Of a DNA stretch of 64,000 nucleotides, positions 36,232-46,455 are shown piece after piece (position 1 is the first letter of the stretch; every line of letters begins with the position of its first letter). The stretch comes from Bacteroidota bacterium (GTDB lineage Bacteria > Bacteroidota > Bacteroidia > UBA4408), in NCBI GenBank assembly GCA_016718805.1, contig JADKCP010000003.1, positions 434,001 through 498,000 on the forward strand. The letters are read 5' to 3'. A program made the position numbers and the translations under genes. The notes below the pieces were generated by a model. The model was not told the origin of the DNA and made no database searches. It saw nothing but the letters and a program-made list of their open reading frames with translations.

Positions 36232-38916
36232 ATGAAGCATTTAATAAACTGCATTTTGAACTTACTTGTAGTGCAACAAGTAGTATTTGCTCAAGAATTT
36301 TTAAAACGCAGCAGCAACAAAGCACTTAGTTTTAAAGAAATGCAAGTGCAATTCGATTCTTGGAAAAAATCGACCGACTTAAGCAAGCAAAAGCATTGGA
36401 AAAATTTTAAGCGTTGGGAAATGGAAACACAGTTGCATACCGATGCACAAGGAGAGCCGGTGGATCCTGCACTCTATGTTGATGAGATTGTAAAAGCAAC
36501 GCAGCAAAAGGAACAACAAGCACAAAGCCGCAGTGCAATGGTAAATTCATGGCTACCAACAGGACCATTTGATTTGCCGATAAACCAAACCGGATACCTC
36601 GAAGTAGGAATGGGCCGTATTAATTGCATTGCCTTTCATCCCAGCGATCCTAATACTTTTTTTGTAGGAGTAGCACAAGGTGGTGTTTGGAAAACCAGCA
36701 ATGGTGGACAAACCTGGACGCCCCTTACCGATAACCTTCCAATTATGCGTGTAAGCGATATCGCAATTGATCCAATAAATCCAAACACCATGTACATTTC
36801 GCTGTGCGACTTTGAATACATTGATGTGAGTTTGAAACTTAACGGACGTAAGCGCAATACACATTACGGATTAGGTTTATACAAAACAACCGATGGGGGA
36901 CAAACCTGGGCTCCAACCAGTCTGAGCTTTCAAATGACTCAAGGCGATGCTTCCTTGTTACGTAAAACAATTATTCATCCCACCAATACCAACAAACTGG
37001 TAGTTTGCGGAACAAGTGGAATGTATACAAGCAACGATGCAGGTGTTACATTTACCAAAACACTCGATTCATTATTCTGGGACCTTGTTCAAGATCCTTC
37101 AAATGCCAATACATTGTATGCTGCCAGCGGTTGGCTCTATAATTCAAATACAGGAAATGCAGCCATCTACAAATCGCTCGATTTTGGACAAACCTGGACC
37201 ATGCTCAATACCGGCATTCCTGCTACCGGTGCTGTGCAACGCATTAAATTAGCCATTGCTCCATCCGACCCAAATTATATTTACGCACTAACTGTAGATA
37301 TTGACCGTGGATTGTATGGTTTTTATACCACTACCGATGCAGGACTAAACTGGACCTATATAGCACCTGCTCTCAATGTACTGGATGGAAATGATGGAAC
37401 CGGAACCGGTGGACAGGGAACCTATGATTTAGGATTATTAGTAGATGCAACAAACCGCGATGTGGTATATACCGGTGGTGTAAATTTATGGGGCTCGGCA
37501 GATGGTGCACAAACCTTTAATCCGGTAAGTCATTGGACTACCACTTACGGACCAACTACGCATGCTGATATACATTCGCTCGACCGACAAGCTTTAACCG
37601 GAAACATATTTACCTGCAACGACGGCGGTGTTTATCGAACATCTTCTATGCAAATTCATAGTTGGGTAGATGCAAACAATGGTATTCCTTGGCCTACGCA
37701 ATGGACTAAATTAAACGATGGTTTGCAAATCACTTCCTTTTACCGCTTGTCGAGCTCAAGAAATACAAATGCAAAACTAATGGCAGGTGCTCAGGATAAT
37801 TCTACCTACTTTTTTAATGGTCAAAACTGGTCGAATATATTTGGTGGTGATGGAATGGACAATTATATAAATCCGCTCAACGATAGTAATATCATAGGTT
37901 CGAGTCAGTTTGGAAATTTTAATTTGTCGTTCGATAACGGTGTAAATGGACAATGGTGCAATACCAATGTGAATGGAGAAGTAGCAGAATGGACTACACC
38001 AATAATTGCTGATTATAATAACCCCGGAACGCTGTATACTGGCTATGTGAATGTTACCAAATCAACCGATGGCGGAAATAATTGGACTGCTATTTCTAAT
38101 TTTCCGACATCCGGTATTGCCAATAACGAAATTTCGGCTTTGGCTGTTGCACCTAGCAATGGCGATGTATTGTTTGCTGCAAAACGTGTGCGCTACGAAT
38201 TTTCAATCCCGGCAAGTATGTATACAACTACCGATGGAGGTGCAAACTGGACAGATGTTACAGCCGGTTTGCCCGATTCATTGTACTATACCTCCGTTGA
38301 AATTAACGATACCAATGCCGCCACAGCATATGTTTCAATGGCTGGATTTACGGCAGGTGTAAAGGTTATGCGCACTACAAACGGAGGCACAACTTGGCAA
38401 AACATATCGTATAATTTGCCCAACCTTCCGGTGAATTGTGTGAAAAGCCTTCCCGGTGGTCGTAAATTGTTGGCAGCAACTGATGTAGGTGTATACATAC
38501 TCGAAATGAATTCTACAACCTGGGTAAATATTAGTAACGGTTTACCTAATGTAATTGTTTCGGATATTGAAATAAACCAATCGCTAAACCGTGTGTATGT
38601 AAGCACTTTTGGTAGGGGAATTTGGGAAACCGATTTGGATGTTATTCTTAAAGCCGGTTCTATTAAAAATGAAACTGCACAATTTCAATTGTATCCTAGC
38701 TTAGGAAATGGAGAAATTACCATTTCAATAGCTGGTAAATTAGGAGCTAATGAAAAACTAAAACTGGAGGTGGTTGACATTATGGGCAGATTGGTTCATA
38801 CACACGAAATTCTAAACAATGAAAATCGTTTAAAACTCAACCTTGCTTCCGGAAAATATTTTGCAAAGCTAAGCGGGAATAGTATTTCGGGAGTAAAAAG
38901 TTTTGTAATACAGTAA
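36232..38916 (+). CDS. T9SS-exported Asp-box (BNR/VPS10-like) beta-propeller protein
   Basis: 894 residues from the ATG at 36232 (MKHLINCILNLLVVQQVVFAQ), a typical signal peptide; the longer frame overlaps the terminator. At least eight Asp-box/BNR motifs are spread along the protein: SNGGQTWTPL, TDGGQTWAPT, SNDAGVTFTK, LDFGQTWTML, TTDAGLNWTY, STDGGNNWTAI, TTDGGANWTDV and TTNGGTTWQNI. This indicates one or two sialidase/sortilin-type propellers. The C-terminus (FQLYPSLGNGEITISIAG to GVKSFVIQ) has the layout of a T9SS type-A sorting domain, although PSLGNG replaces the common PNP. Such proteins are surface or secreted; glycoside-binding or hydrolysis is possible, but no catalytic residues can be assigned. 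Confidence 0.88.
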   Translation: MKHLINCILNLLVVQQVVFAQEFLKRSSNKALSFKEMQVQFDSWKKSTDLSKQKHWKNFKRWEMETQLHTDAQGEPVDPALYVDEIVKATQQKEQQAQSRSAMVNSWLPTGPFDLPINQTGYLEVGMGRINCIAFHPSDPNTFFVGVAQGGVWKTSNGGQTWTPLTDNLPIMRVSDIAIDPINPNTMYISLCDFEYIDVSLKLNGRKRNTHYGLGLYKTTDGGQTWAPTSLSFQMTQGDASLLRKTIIHPTNTNKLVVCGTSGMYTSNDAGVTFTKTLDSLFWDLVQDPSNANTLYAASGWLYNSNTGNAAIYKSLDFGQTWTMLNTGIPATGAVQRIKLAIAPSDPNYIYALTVDIDRGLYGFYTTTDAGLNWTYIAPALNVLDGNDGTGTGGQGTYDLGLLVDATNRDVVYTGGVNLWGSADGAQTFNPVSHWTTTYGPTTHADIHSLDRQALTGNIFTCNDGGVYRTSSMQIHSWVDANNGIPWPTQWTKLNDGLQITSFYRLSSSRNTNAKLMAGAQDNSTYFFNGQNWSNIFGGDGMDNYINPLNDSNIIGSSQFGNFNLSFDNGVNGQWCNTNVNGEVAEWTTPIIADYNNPGTLYTGYVNVTKSTDGGNNWTAISNFPTSGIANNEISALAVAPSNGDVLFAAKRVRYEFSIPASMYTTTDGGANWTDVTAGLPDSLYYTSVEINDTNAATAYVSMAGFTAGVKVMRTTNGGTTWQNISYNLPNLPVNCVKSLPGGRKLLAATDVGVYILEMNSTTWVNISNGLPNVIVSDIEINQSLNRVYVSTFGRGIWETDLDVILKAGSIKNETAQFQLYPSLGNGEITISIAGKLGANEKLKLEVVDIMGRLVHTHEILNNENRLKLNLASGKYFAKLSGNSISGVKSFVIQ

Positions 38917-39025
38917 TTTTTTGAGAGGACTATAACACGAAATTTGGATTTTACTTTGCTCATAATTTGTTTATAAAATGAGTTTAAAAGGTACTATTTA
39001 AAAAGTTCAAAAAAGGAATAAATAC

Positions 39026-39033
39026 TACTTTTG
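39026..39033 (+). promoter_or_regulatory. Possible -7 box for carB
   Basis: TACTTTTG fits TAnnTTTG and lies 28 bp before the carB ATG. No clear -33 TTTG is seen at the expected distance. Confidence 0.38.
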
Positions 39034-39061
39034 TTGGCGCACAAATTTTACCCTCCAACAA

Positions 39062-41902
39062 ATGCCATTAGATACTTCCATACGTTCAGTTTTAATTATC
39101 GGTAGCGGTCCAATTGTAATCGGACAAGCCTGCGAATTTGATTACAGCGGTTCACAGGCCGCACGATCGCTCAAGGAAGAGGGTATAGAAGTAAGCCTGA
39201 TTAATTCGAATCCGGCCACCATCATGACCGACAAAGTTACCGCCGATCATGTGTATTTACTGCCGCTTACAACTCAAAGTATTGTAAAAATACTGAAGGA
39301 ACGAAAAATAGACGCCGTACTTCCTACCATGGGCGGGCAAACTGCTCTCAACCTCTGTATCAAAGCAGATGAAATGGGAATTTGGAAAAAGTATGGAGTA
39401 AAGATTATTGGTGTTGATATTTCAGCAATTGAGATTACAGAGAACCGCGAAAAATTTCGTCAACTCATGATTGATATTGGCGTTGGTGTTGCTCCATCCG
39501 AAACAGCTAACTCATTTTTGGAAGGAAAAGAAATTGCACAACGTATAGGATTTCCTTTAGTAATACGACCTTCCTACACACTTGGAGGAACAGGTGCTTC
39601 CTTTGTGCATACCCGTGAAGAGTTTGACGAACTGTTGAATCGCGGATTGCACGCATCGCCCATTCACGAAGTATTAATTGATAAAGCGGTACTTGGCTGG
39701 AAGGAATATGAACTAGAATTATTACGCGATAATAACGACAATGTAACCATCATTTGCAGTATCGAAAATTTTGATCCAATGGGTATTCATACAGGAGATT
39801 CAATTACCGTAGCTCCTGCCATGACCTTAAGCGATACAACATTCCAGCGCTTACGTACCATGGCCATAAAAATGATGCGCTCAATTGGCAATTTTGCGGG
39901 TGGTTGCAATGTACAGTTTGCAGTGAACCCGGATGAAAAGGAAGATATTATAGCCATTGAAATTAATCCACGTGTTTCACGTTCATCCGCATTGGCAAGT
40001 AAAGCCACCGGATATCCCATTGCGCGTATTGCATCGAAGCTGGCTATTGGCTATACATTAGATGAATTAAAAAATCCTATTACCGGAAATACTTCTGCCT
40101 TTTTTGAACCTACTTTAGATTACGTAATTGTAAAAATACCGCGTTGGAATTTTGACAAGTTCAAAGGAGCAAACCGTGAATTAGGTTTGCAAATGAAATC
40201 GGTAGGAGAGGTGATGGCCATTGGACGCACCTTTCAGGAGGCATTACAAAAAGCTTGTCAGAGTTTAGAAATAAAACGTAACGGATTAGGTGCCGATGGA
40301 AAAGAATTACGCAATCAGGATGAAATACTTTCAAGCCTCGCAAAGCCAAGCTGGAACAGACTTTTTCATATTTACGATGCATTTAAATTGGGTATTTCTT
40401 TCAAAACAATTCAAAAACTTACCTTAATTGATCCATGGTTTTTAAATCAAATTGAAGAGCTGCTTTTTCTGGAAAAGGAAATTAGCAGTTATTCACTCAA
40501 AGATGTTCCGGCCGAATTGTTGTTTGTTGCAAAGCAAAAGGGATATGCCGACAGACAAATTGCCCATTTATTGCGTTGCCTCGAAAGCGAAGTGTATGCA
40601 CGCAGAAATGAACTGAATATAAAACGAGTTTACAAATTAGTAGATACCTGTGCAGCCGAATTTACTGCGCAAACTCCATACTATTACTCTACTTTCGAGA
40701 ACCCTCCATTGCAAGGTGTAGTAGATACAAACGAATCTATATCGAGCAACAAAAGAAAAATAATCGTGTTGGGCTCAGGTCCGAATCGTATTGGACAAGG
40801 AATTGAATTTGATTACAGTTGTGTGCATGGAATATTGGCAGCAAAGGAATGTGGCTACGAAACCATCATGATTAATTGCAATCCTGAAACAGTTTCAACC
40901 GATTTTAAAACTGCCGATAAACTCTATTTTGAACCGGTATTTTGGGAGCATATTTACGATATTATTTTGCATGAAAAACCACTGGGTGTAATTGTTCAAT
41001 TGGGTGGACAAACCGCTTTAAAACTGGCTGAGAAATTAAATCGTTACAACATAAAAATTCTTGGAACCACCTATGAAGCATTGGATTTAGCTGAAGACCG
41101 CGGTAGCTTTTCACGATTGCTCCAAGAAAATAATATTCCTTATCCAAAATTTGGTGTAATTGAAGATGCCGAACAATCGGTTGAATTGTCGCGCGAATTA
41201 GGATTTCCATTATTGGTTCGACCATCTTATGTATTGGGTGGGCAAGGCATGAAAATCGTAATTAACGAGCAGGAACTGGAAACGCATGTGGTAAATATTT
41301 TAAAGGATATTCCCGGAAATAAAGTATTGCTCGATCATTTTTTAGAACGTGCCATTGAGGCCGAAGCAGATGCTATTTGTGATGGAGAAGATGTTTACAT
41401 CATAGGAATCATGGAACATATTGAACCGGCCGGTATACACTCGGGCGATTCGTATGCAGTATTACCGCCTTTTGATTTGAGCGATTCGGTGATTAAGCAA
41501 ATTGAACAACATACACGCACCATTGCTCTGGCCTTAAAAACTGTGGGTTTAATTAATATACAGTTTGCTATAAAAAACGAAGTAGTATACATCATCGAAG
41601 CAAATCCACGTGCTTCACGCACCGTTCCTTTTATTGCAAAAGCTTATGATGAGCCTTATGTAAACTATGCTACCAAAGTTATGTTGGGTGAAAAAAAGTT
41701 GAAAGACTTTACTTTCAATCCGCGTAAAAAAGGCTATGCCATTAAAATTCCGGTATTCAGTTTCGAGAAGTTTCCTGAAGTGAATAAAGAGCTTGGTCCT
41801 GAAATGAAATCAACAGGTGAAGCCATTTATTTTATTGATGATTTAACGGATGAATATTTCCACCAAATTTATTCGGAAAGAAACTTGTATTTGAGTCGTT
41901 AA
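39062..41902 (+). CDS. carB: Carbamoyl-phosphate synthase large subunit (short form without MGS domain)
   Basis: 946 residues. Two homologous halves are evident. The first begins SVLIIGSGPIVIGQACEFDYSG and the second begins IIVLGSGPNRIGQGIEFDYS near residue 570. Each has an ATP-grasp core (for example RPSYTLGGTGASF and RPSYVLGGQGMKI) and the metal/nucleotide segment EINPRVSRSSALASKATG or EANPRASRTVPFIAKA. It makes carbamoyl phosphate from bicarbonate, ammonia (from CarA) and two ATP for pyrimidine and arginine synthesis. The protein ends about 20 residues after the second ATP-grasp domain, so the C-terminal methylglyoxal-synthase-like allosteric domain of the 1073-residue E. coli enzyme is missing. 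This short form occurs in Bacteroidota. No carA is in the window. Confidence 0.95.
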   Translation: MPLDTSIRSVLIIGSGPIVIGQACEFDYSGSQAARSLKEEGIEVSLINSNPATIMTDKVTADHVYLLPLTTQSIVKILKERKIDAVLPTMGGQTALNLCIKADEMGIWKKYGVKIIGVDISAIEITENREKFRQLMIDIGVGVAPSETANSFLEGKEIAQRIGFPLVIRPSYTLGGTGASFVHTREEFDELLNRGLHASPIHEVLIDKAVLGWKEYELELLRDNNDNVTIICSIENFDPMGIHTGDSITVAPAMTLSDTTFQRLRTMAIKMMRSIGNFAGGCNVQFAVNPDEKEDIIAIEINPRVSRSSALASKATGYPIARIASKLAIGYTLDELKNPITGNTSAFFEPTLDYVIVKIPRWNFDKFKGANRELGLQMKSVGEVMAIGRTFQEALQKACQSLEIKRNGLGADGKELRNQDEILSSLAKPSWNRLFHIYDAFKLGISFKTIQKLTLIDPWFLNQIEELLFLEKEISSYSLKDVPAELLFVAKQKGYADRQIAHLLRCLESEVYARRNELNIKRVYKLVDTCAAEFTAQTPYYYSTFENPPLQGVVDTNESISSNKRKIIVLGSGPNRIGQGIEFDYSCVHGILAAKECGYETIMINCNPETVSTDFKTADKLYFEPVFWEHIYDIILHEKPLGVIVQLGGQTALKLAEKLNRYNIKILGTTYEALDLAEDRGSFSRLLQENNIPYPKFGVIEDAEQSVELSRELGFPLLVRPSYVLGGQGMKIVINEQELETHVVNILKDIPGNKVLLDHFLERAIEAEADAICDGEDVYIIGIMEHIEPAGIHSGDSYAVLPPFDLSDSVIKQIEQHTRTIALALKTVGLINIQFAIKNEVVYIIEANPRASRTVPFIAKAYDEPYVNYATKVMLGEKKLKDFTFNPRKKGYAIKIPVFSFEKFPEVNKELGPEMKSTGEAIYFIDDLTDEYFHQIYSERNLYLSR

Positions 41903-42699
41903 AAATTCAAGGCTTCCACTCCTAAACTTTCTGATAAGGCTTTAAAATCGTAAAGATTGCGGTCATACAAATGCGTTGGATGTATGTTTTTAAGCGCATT
42001 GTACATGATTTCTTTTCTATGCGGAAATTGCATTTCCCAATCGGCCAACATTTTTTTAATGGCTTTGCGTTGCATGTTTTCTTGAGAGCCACATAAATTA
42101 CAAGGTATAATCGGAAAATTCCTAAATGCTGCGTAGTCAATAATTTCTTGCTCTTTGCAATAAGCAAGCGGACGAATTACAGTGTGTCGATTATCGTCGG
42201 TGCGGAATTTTGCCGGCATAGTTTCGAGCTTGCCGCTGAAAAATAAATTCAGAAAAAATGTTTCCAATACATCTTCACGATGATGTCCTAAAGCAATTTT
42301 TGTAACTCCCAGTTGAGATGCTTTATCGTACAAAATTCCTCTGCGAAGGCGTGAACATAAGCTACACATAGTTTTTCCTTCAGGCACTTTATCTTTCACA
42401 ATGCTGTAAGTATCCTTTTCTACAATCTCAAAATTTACATTCAAATCACTTAGGTAGGCAGGTAAAATATGTGCAGGATAATCGGGTTGTTTTTGATCGA
42501 GGTTGATAGCAATTAATTCGATTTCATTTTTCAATACCAGCTGCACGTGAAGCAGCATATCGAGCATGGTATAGCTGTCTTTACCACCCGAAAGGCAAAC
42601 CATAATTTTATCCCCCGGAACAAAAAGTTCGAATTCTTTGTTGAGGTCCCATACTGCTTTGCGCAATTGATGGCGCGTTTTTTCCTGAGCTTCGGTCAT
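41899..42699 (-). CDS. ttcA: tRNA 2-thiocytidine(32) synthetase TtcA
   Basis: 266 residues from the ATG at 42697-42699; an in-frame start six codons upstream (42717) is possible. The PP-loop SGGKDS sits near residue 40 and activates the tRNA base with ATP. Two CxxC pairs (MCSLCSRLRRG and IPCNLCGSQ) are the expected Fe-S cluster ligands, and the family motif GHHREDVLETFFLNLFFSG is intact. The enzyme thiolates C32 in some tRNAs. The gene converges on carB, the two stop codons sharing the sequence TTAA. hemN lies 40 bp upstream on the same strand, so an operon is likely; both products are oxygen-sensitive Fe-S proteins. Confidence 0.93.
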   Translation of the reverse strand: MTEAQEKTRHQLRKAVWDLNKEFELFVPGDKIMVCLSGGKDSYTMLDMLLHVQLVLKNEIELIAINLDQKQPDYPAHILPAYLSDLNVNFEIVEKDTYSIVKDKVPEGKTMCSLCSRLRRGILYDKASQLGVTKIALGHHREDVLETFFLNLFFSGKLETMPAKFRTDDNRHTVIRPLAYCKEQEIIDYAAFRNFPIIPCNLCGSQENMQRKAIKKMLADWEMQFPHRKEIMYNALKNIHPTHLYDRNLYDFKALSESLGVEALNF

Positions 42700-42739
42700 A
42701 GTCTTTAATCGCAGCAAAGGTAAAAAACCCTGACAAGAT

Positions 42740-44095
42740 TTATACTACCGAACTAAAAATTTGAGCTTGTGGTAAATTGCGCCATAAGCGCGCATCAAAG
42801 CACATACAAACATTGCGGATAAAGGGGCGAGCAAATTCTTTCACCTTTAAATGATAGGGCTTTAACTCAAGTAAATTATCCTTAGTTAGTTCTGAAAGTT
42901 TTTCAATTGCATCATACACGGCAGCACATTGCTCCTCAGGTTTTTCCCAAGAAGTTTCGAGGCTACACATCAATTGAAGTATGTGTTTACGAATAATTAA
43001 ATCCTCTTCATCCAACAAATGTCCTTTAAAAATGGGCAATTCGTTTTTTTCGAGCAGTGAATAATACTCTTCTACTTTTTTTACATTTTGCGCAAAAGCC
43101 TGCCAAGTATCACTTATTGACGATACACCTAAACCCACCATTAACCGTGTGTAGGAATGTGTGTATCCCATAAAATTGCGGTGCAGCTTTTTTGTTTGGC
43201 TGGCAATATACAACGAATCGCTACGCAGCGCAAAATGGTCCATCCCAATTTCAACATATCCATTTGCCGAAAATTGTGCTTTTCCAATTTCGTAAAGTTC
43301 CCGTTTTTCAGCATCGGCAGGCAAGTCGGCTTCAGTAAATTTTCGTTGTCCTGGTTTCACCCAAGGTACATGGGCATAGCTGTAAAAGGCAATTCTATCG
43401 GGGCGTAAAAGAACTACCTTGGCAATCGTACTTTGCACACTTTCGCGCGTTTGAAGCGGCAAGCCATAAATCAAATCAAAATTTATAGAAGTATAACCAA
43501 TTGCTTTAGCTTCAGTTACTACCTGCTCAACTTGCTCAAAAGATTGAATGCGATTTACAATTTGTTGTACCCGTATATCAAAATCCTGTATGCCTAAACT
43601 CAAGCGCTTAAACCCAAGTGAATACAAAGTTTTTAAATGTTCACTAGTTGTATTGTTTGGATGTGCTTCAAAACTAAACTCGGCATCTTCGCAAACATCG
43701 GCATTCTGAGTAATGCCCTCAATTAGTTGGGTTAAATTTTTAGCTGAAAAAAAAGTAGGAGTTCCTCCACCTAAATGTATTTCTTTAATACGAGGTTTTG
43801 CTTCAAAAATGCGCAGGTATAATTGCCACTCTTTAATTAGCGCTTTTATATAAGGTTGTTCTACCTCATGATTCACCGTGATGCGTGTATTGCATCCGCA
43901 GTAAGTGCATAAACTTTCACAAAAAGGTAAATGTATGTACAGTGAAATACCATGTTCCTTGTTGCTGATGTTAAATGAATTTTTAACGGCTGTTTTCCAT
44001 TCCTCCTGACTAGGTGCAATGCTATTCCAATACGGAACAGTAGGATAACTGGTGTAGCGCGGTCCGGCTACATTGTACTTGTTTATTAGGTTCAT
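42740..44095 (-). CDS. hemN: Oxygen-independent coproporphyrinogen III oxidase (radical SAM)
   Basis: 451 residues, the normal HemN length. The N-terminus has NVAGPRYTSYPTVPYW, followed by the radical-SAM cluster motif in HLPFCESLCTYCGCNTRI (CxxxCxxC plus a further Cys), the SAM-binding GGGTPTFF and EAHPNN, and QDFDIRVQQIVNRIQ and LIYGLPLQT. It oxidatively decarboxylates coproporphyrinogen III to protoporphyrinogen IX in heme synthesis without oxygen. ttcA follows after 40 bp. The presence of heme A synthase elsewhere in the window shows that the organism also respires aerobically. Confidence 0.95.
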   Translation of the reverse strand: MNLINKYNVAGPRYTSYPTVPYWNSIAPSQEEWKTAVKNSFNISNKEHGISLYIHLPFCESLCTYCGCNTRITVNHEVEQPYIKALIKEWQLYLRIFEAKPRIKEIHLGGGTPTFFSAKNLTQLIEGITQNADVCEDAEFSFEAHPNNTTSEHLKTLYSLGFKRLSLGIQDFDIRVQQIVNRIQSFEQVEQVVTEAKAIGYTSINFDLIYGLPLQTRESVQSTIAKVVLLRPDRIAFYSYAHVPWVKPGQRKFTEADLPADAEKRELYEIGKAQFSANGYVEIGMDHFALRSDSLYIASQTKKLHRNFMGYTHSYTRLMVGLGVSSISDTWQAFAQNVKKVEEYYSLLEKNELPIFKGHLLDEEDLIIRKHILQLMCSLETSWEKPEEQCAAVYDAIEKLSELTKDNLLELKPYHLKVKEFARPFIRNVCMCFDARLWRNLPQAQIFSSVV

Positions 44096-44194
44096 TTAAA
44101 TGGGGTTTGGCTTGGCAAAATTAATTTCCGAGCACACAAAAAAACCTGTCGAAAATCATATTTCCGGCTGATGAAAATTTGTTTGGAGAAAAAA

Positions 44195-45469
44195 TCAATA
44201 GTTATATTTTTCCTGCCAAAGTTTTTTTAATCGCTCACGCATTTCATTTTCACGGGCGTTATTACCCGGCGCGTAAATGCGCGTTCCGCTTAGCGTATCG
44301 GGGAGATATTCTTGTAGTATAAAGTTTTTTTCATGACTATGTGCATAATCGTATTCTTTGCCATAACCCAAGTCTTTCATTAATTTGGTAGGTGCATTTC
44401 GTAAATGAAGAGGTACGGGTAAATCGCCGGTGTTTTTTACCAATTCCTGCGCTTCACCAATAGCCATATAAGCTGCATTACTTTTAGCTGAGCATGCAAG
44501 ATAGGTTGCTGCTTGCGATAAAATAATTCGTCCTTCGGGCATTCCAATTACGTTCACTGCCTGAAAGCAATTGTTTGCAATTACTAAGGCCGTAGGATTT
44601 GCATTTCCAATATCTTCACTTGCTAAAATAAGCATACGACGTGCAATAAACAATGGGTCCTCACCGCCTTCGAGCATTCTAGCTAACCAATAAACCGCAG
44701 CATTTGGATCGCTGCCACGCAACGATTTTATAAAGGCCGATATGATATCGTAATGCTGTTCGCCACCCTTATCGTAGAGAGCAAGATTTTGTTGTACACT
44801 TTCAGTTACTAATTCATTGGTAATAGTTAGCTCATTACCACCAATTGAGTTTACAACCAATTCAAATGTATTCAATAGCTTTCGTGCATCACCTCCTGAT
44901 AAACGCAGCAAAGCTTCGTATTCAGCAATGTGTATGTTTTTTTTCTTTAAAAATTCATCCTGCACTAGCGCTTGTTACAACAATGAAATAAGGTCCTCTT
45001 TTTCTAAATTTTTAAGTACATAAATCTGGCAACGCGAAAGCAAAGGTGAAATAACTTCAAAAGATGGATTTTCGGTTGTAGCGCCAATCAATGTAACGAT
45101 TCCTTTTTCAACTGCCCCAAGTAATGAATCTTGTTGCGATTTGCTGAATCTATGAATTTCATCTATAAATAAAATCGGATTGTTGGTACCAAAAAATGCC
45201 TGACTCTTAGCTTTGTCAATTACTTCACGAATGTCTTTTACACCCGAATTAATTGCACTTAAAGCATAAAAAGGTCGTTTTAATTTTTGTGAAATAATGT
45301 TCGCCAAGGTTGTTTTTCCTACTCCCGGAGGTCCCCACAAGATGAGCGAGGGCAATACTTCACTTTCGATTGCCTTGCGTAAAACTGCTCCTTCTCCAAT
45401 CAAGTGTTTTTGACCGATGTATGTGTCGAAGGTAGAGGGGCGAAGCCTTTCAGCTAATGGAGCAGACAT
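44195..45469 (-). pseudogene. rarA: Replication-associated recombination protein RarA (AAA+ ATPase), one in-frame stop
   Basis: The frame from the ATG at 45469 to 44195 (425 codons) is continuous except for TAA at 44975-44977. Before it are the N-terminal signature LAERLRPSTFDTYIGQKHL, Walker A GPPGVGKTT, Walker B LFIDEIHRF and sensor segments (GATTENPSFEV, LLSRCQIYVLKNL). After it are RLSGGDARKLLNTFEL and the C-terminal tetramerisation region with LRGSDPNAAVYWLARMLEGGEDPLFIARRM. The stop falls in ISLL-stop-QALVQDEF, between the ATPase core and the lid. RarA acts at stalled replication forks. GTG at 44965 is not a convincing restart, because it lies inside a conserved domain and in the same frame. 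The cause may be a real nonsense mutation or a base-call error. Confidence 0.88.
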
Positions 45470-45570
45470 AAGAAAGTAATTTTTGCACTATGTAATTTGC
45501 ATGATGAAATTAGGAAAATATTTTTTAGCGATGCAAGATGCATGTCAATACAATAATTGCATCGCAACTC

Positions 45571-46437
45571 TTAGCTCCGCTTGTGTTTCCACCTGCGATG
45601 TGTCCACAACCAGTATTCGGGAGCAGCTTTTATCAGCTTTTCGTTGATGCGTGTATGCCTTTCGGTAATTTCATTGGGAGCTAAACTGTTGGGAGCATCG
45701 GTTACCAATTCGTATTCAACTTGGTAATGCCCTCTTTTTACTTTGGTAATTTTACCATACAGTACCACCATGTTGTATTGTTTGGCATATTTTTCAGAAC
45801 CATACGAAACAGGTGTATCCTGATTCAAAAACTGCATCCAATGCGCATTTTGAACTTTACCCGGGCTTTGATCTGCGATAAAACCGGTCATGGTGAGTTC
45901 GTTTTTATAGCGTTCAAAAAATTCCGAAACTTCTTTGGTCGACATTAAGATAGTGCCAAAGCGGTTACGGGTTTTCTGCATTTTTTCGTCAAAAAACTTA
46001 TTCGATATGCGTTGGTAAATACCAAGGGGTTTATGTGGTCCGTATAAACCAATGGATACAGCGGCCCATTCCCAGTTTGCATAATGGCCGGTTACCAAAA
46101 TTAAACTGCGCTTTTCGTCGTAGTATTTTTTCATTAAATCGGGACCAACAACATTGAGGCGACTCATTAAGCTGGCTTTTGAAATCGTAAATACTTTTAT
46201 ACTTTCGACAGCTAAATCGCAAAAATGCGCATAGAATTTTTTAGCAATAGCTTCAACTTCTGCTTCCGATTTTTCGGGAAACGAGTTGCGGATATTGGAG
46301 AGCACTACTTTTTTGCGGTAAGGAAATACATAGTAAAGTAAATAAAAGGCTACATCCGAAAATAGATACAATACCGGAAATGGAAGTAATGAAAGCGGAA
46401 TAAGTAAAAAGTAATACAGAAAAACTAAAACGATCAT
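45571..46437 (-). CDS. Lipid A biosynthesis (LpxL/HtrB-type) acyltransferase
   Basis: 288 residues. An N-terminal membrane segment (MIVLVFLYYFLLIPLSLLPF) is followed by NIRNSFPEKSEAEVEAIAKKFYAHFCD and the HX4E-type catalytic motif in ILVTGHYANWEWAA. Further family motifs are GIYQRISNKFFDEKMQKTRNRFG, FIADQSPG and the C-terminal PEYWLWTHRRWKHK. It adds a secondary acyl chain to the lipid A precursor at the inner membrane; which position is acylated cannot be told. The start lies only 18 bp from the diverging DUF4421-like gene, so the two share a very short control region. rarA is about 100 bp downstream in the same direction. Confidence 0.9.
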   Translation of the reverse strand: MIVLVFLYYFLLIPLSLLPFPVLYLFSDVAFYLLYYVFPYRKKVVLSNIRNSFPEKSEAEVEAIAKKFYAHFCDLAVESIKVFTISKASLMSRLNVVGPDLMKKYYDEKRSLILVTGHYANWEWAAVSIGLYGPHKPLGIYQRISNKFFDEKMQKTRNRFGTILMSTKEVSEFFERYKNELTMTGFIADQSPGKVQNAHWMQFLNQDTPVSYGSEKYAKQYNMVVLYGKITKVKRGHYQVEYELVTDAPNSLAPNEITERHTRINEKLIKAAPEYWLWTHRRWKHKRS

Positions 46438-46455
46438 TTTAAAACTGAATAAATT

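Noticed and set aside
44195..44965. Separate gene starting at GTG 44965
   Set aside because: It is the in-frame continuation of rarA after a stop and lacks an ATPase core of its own.
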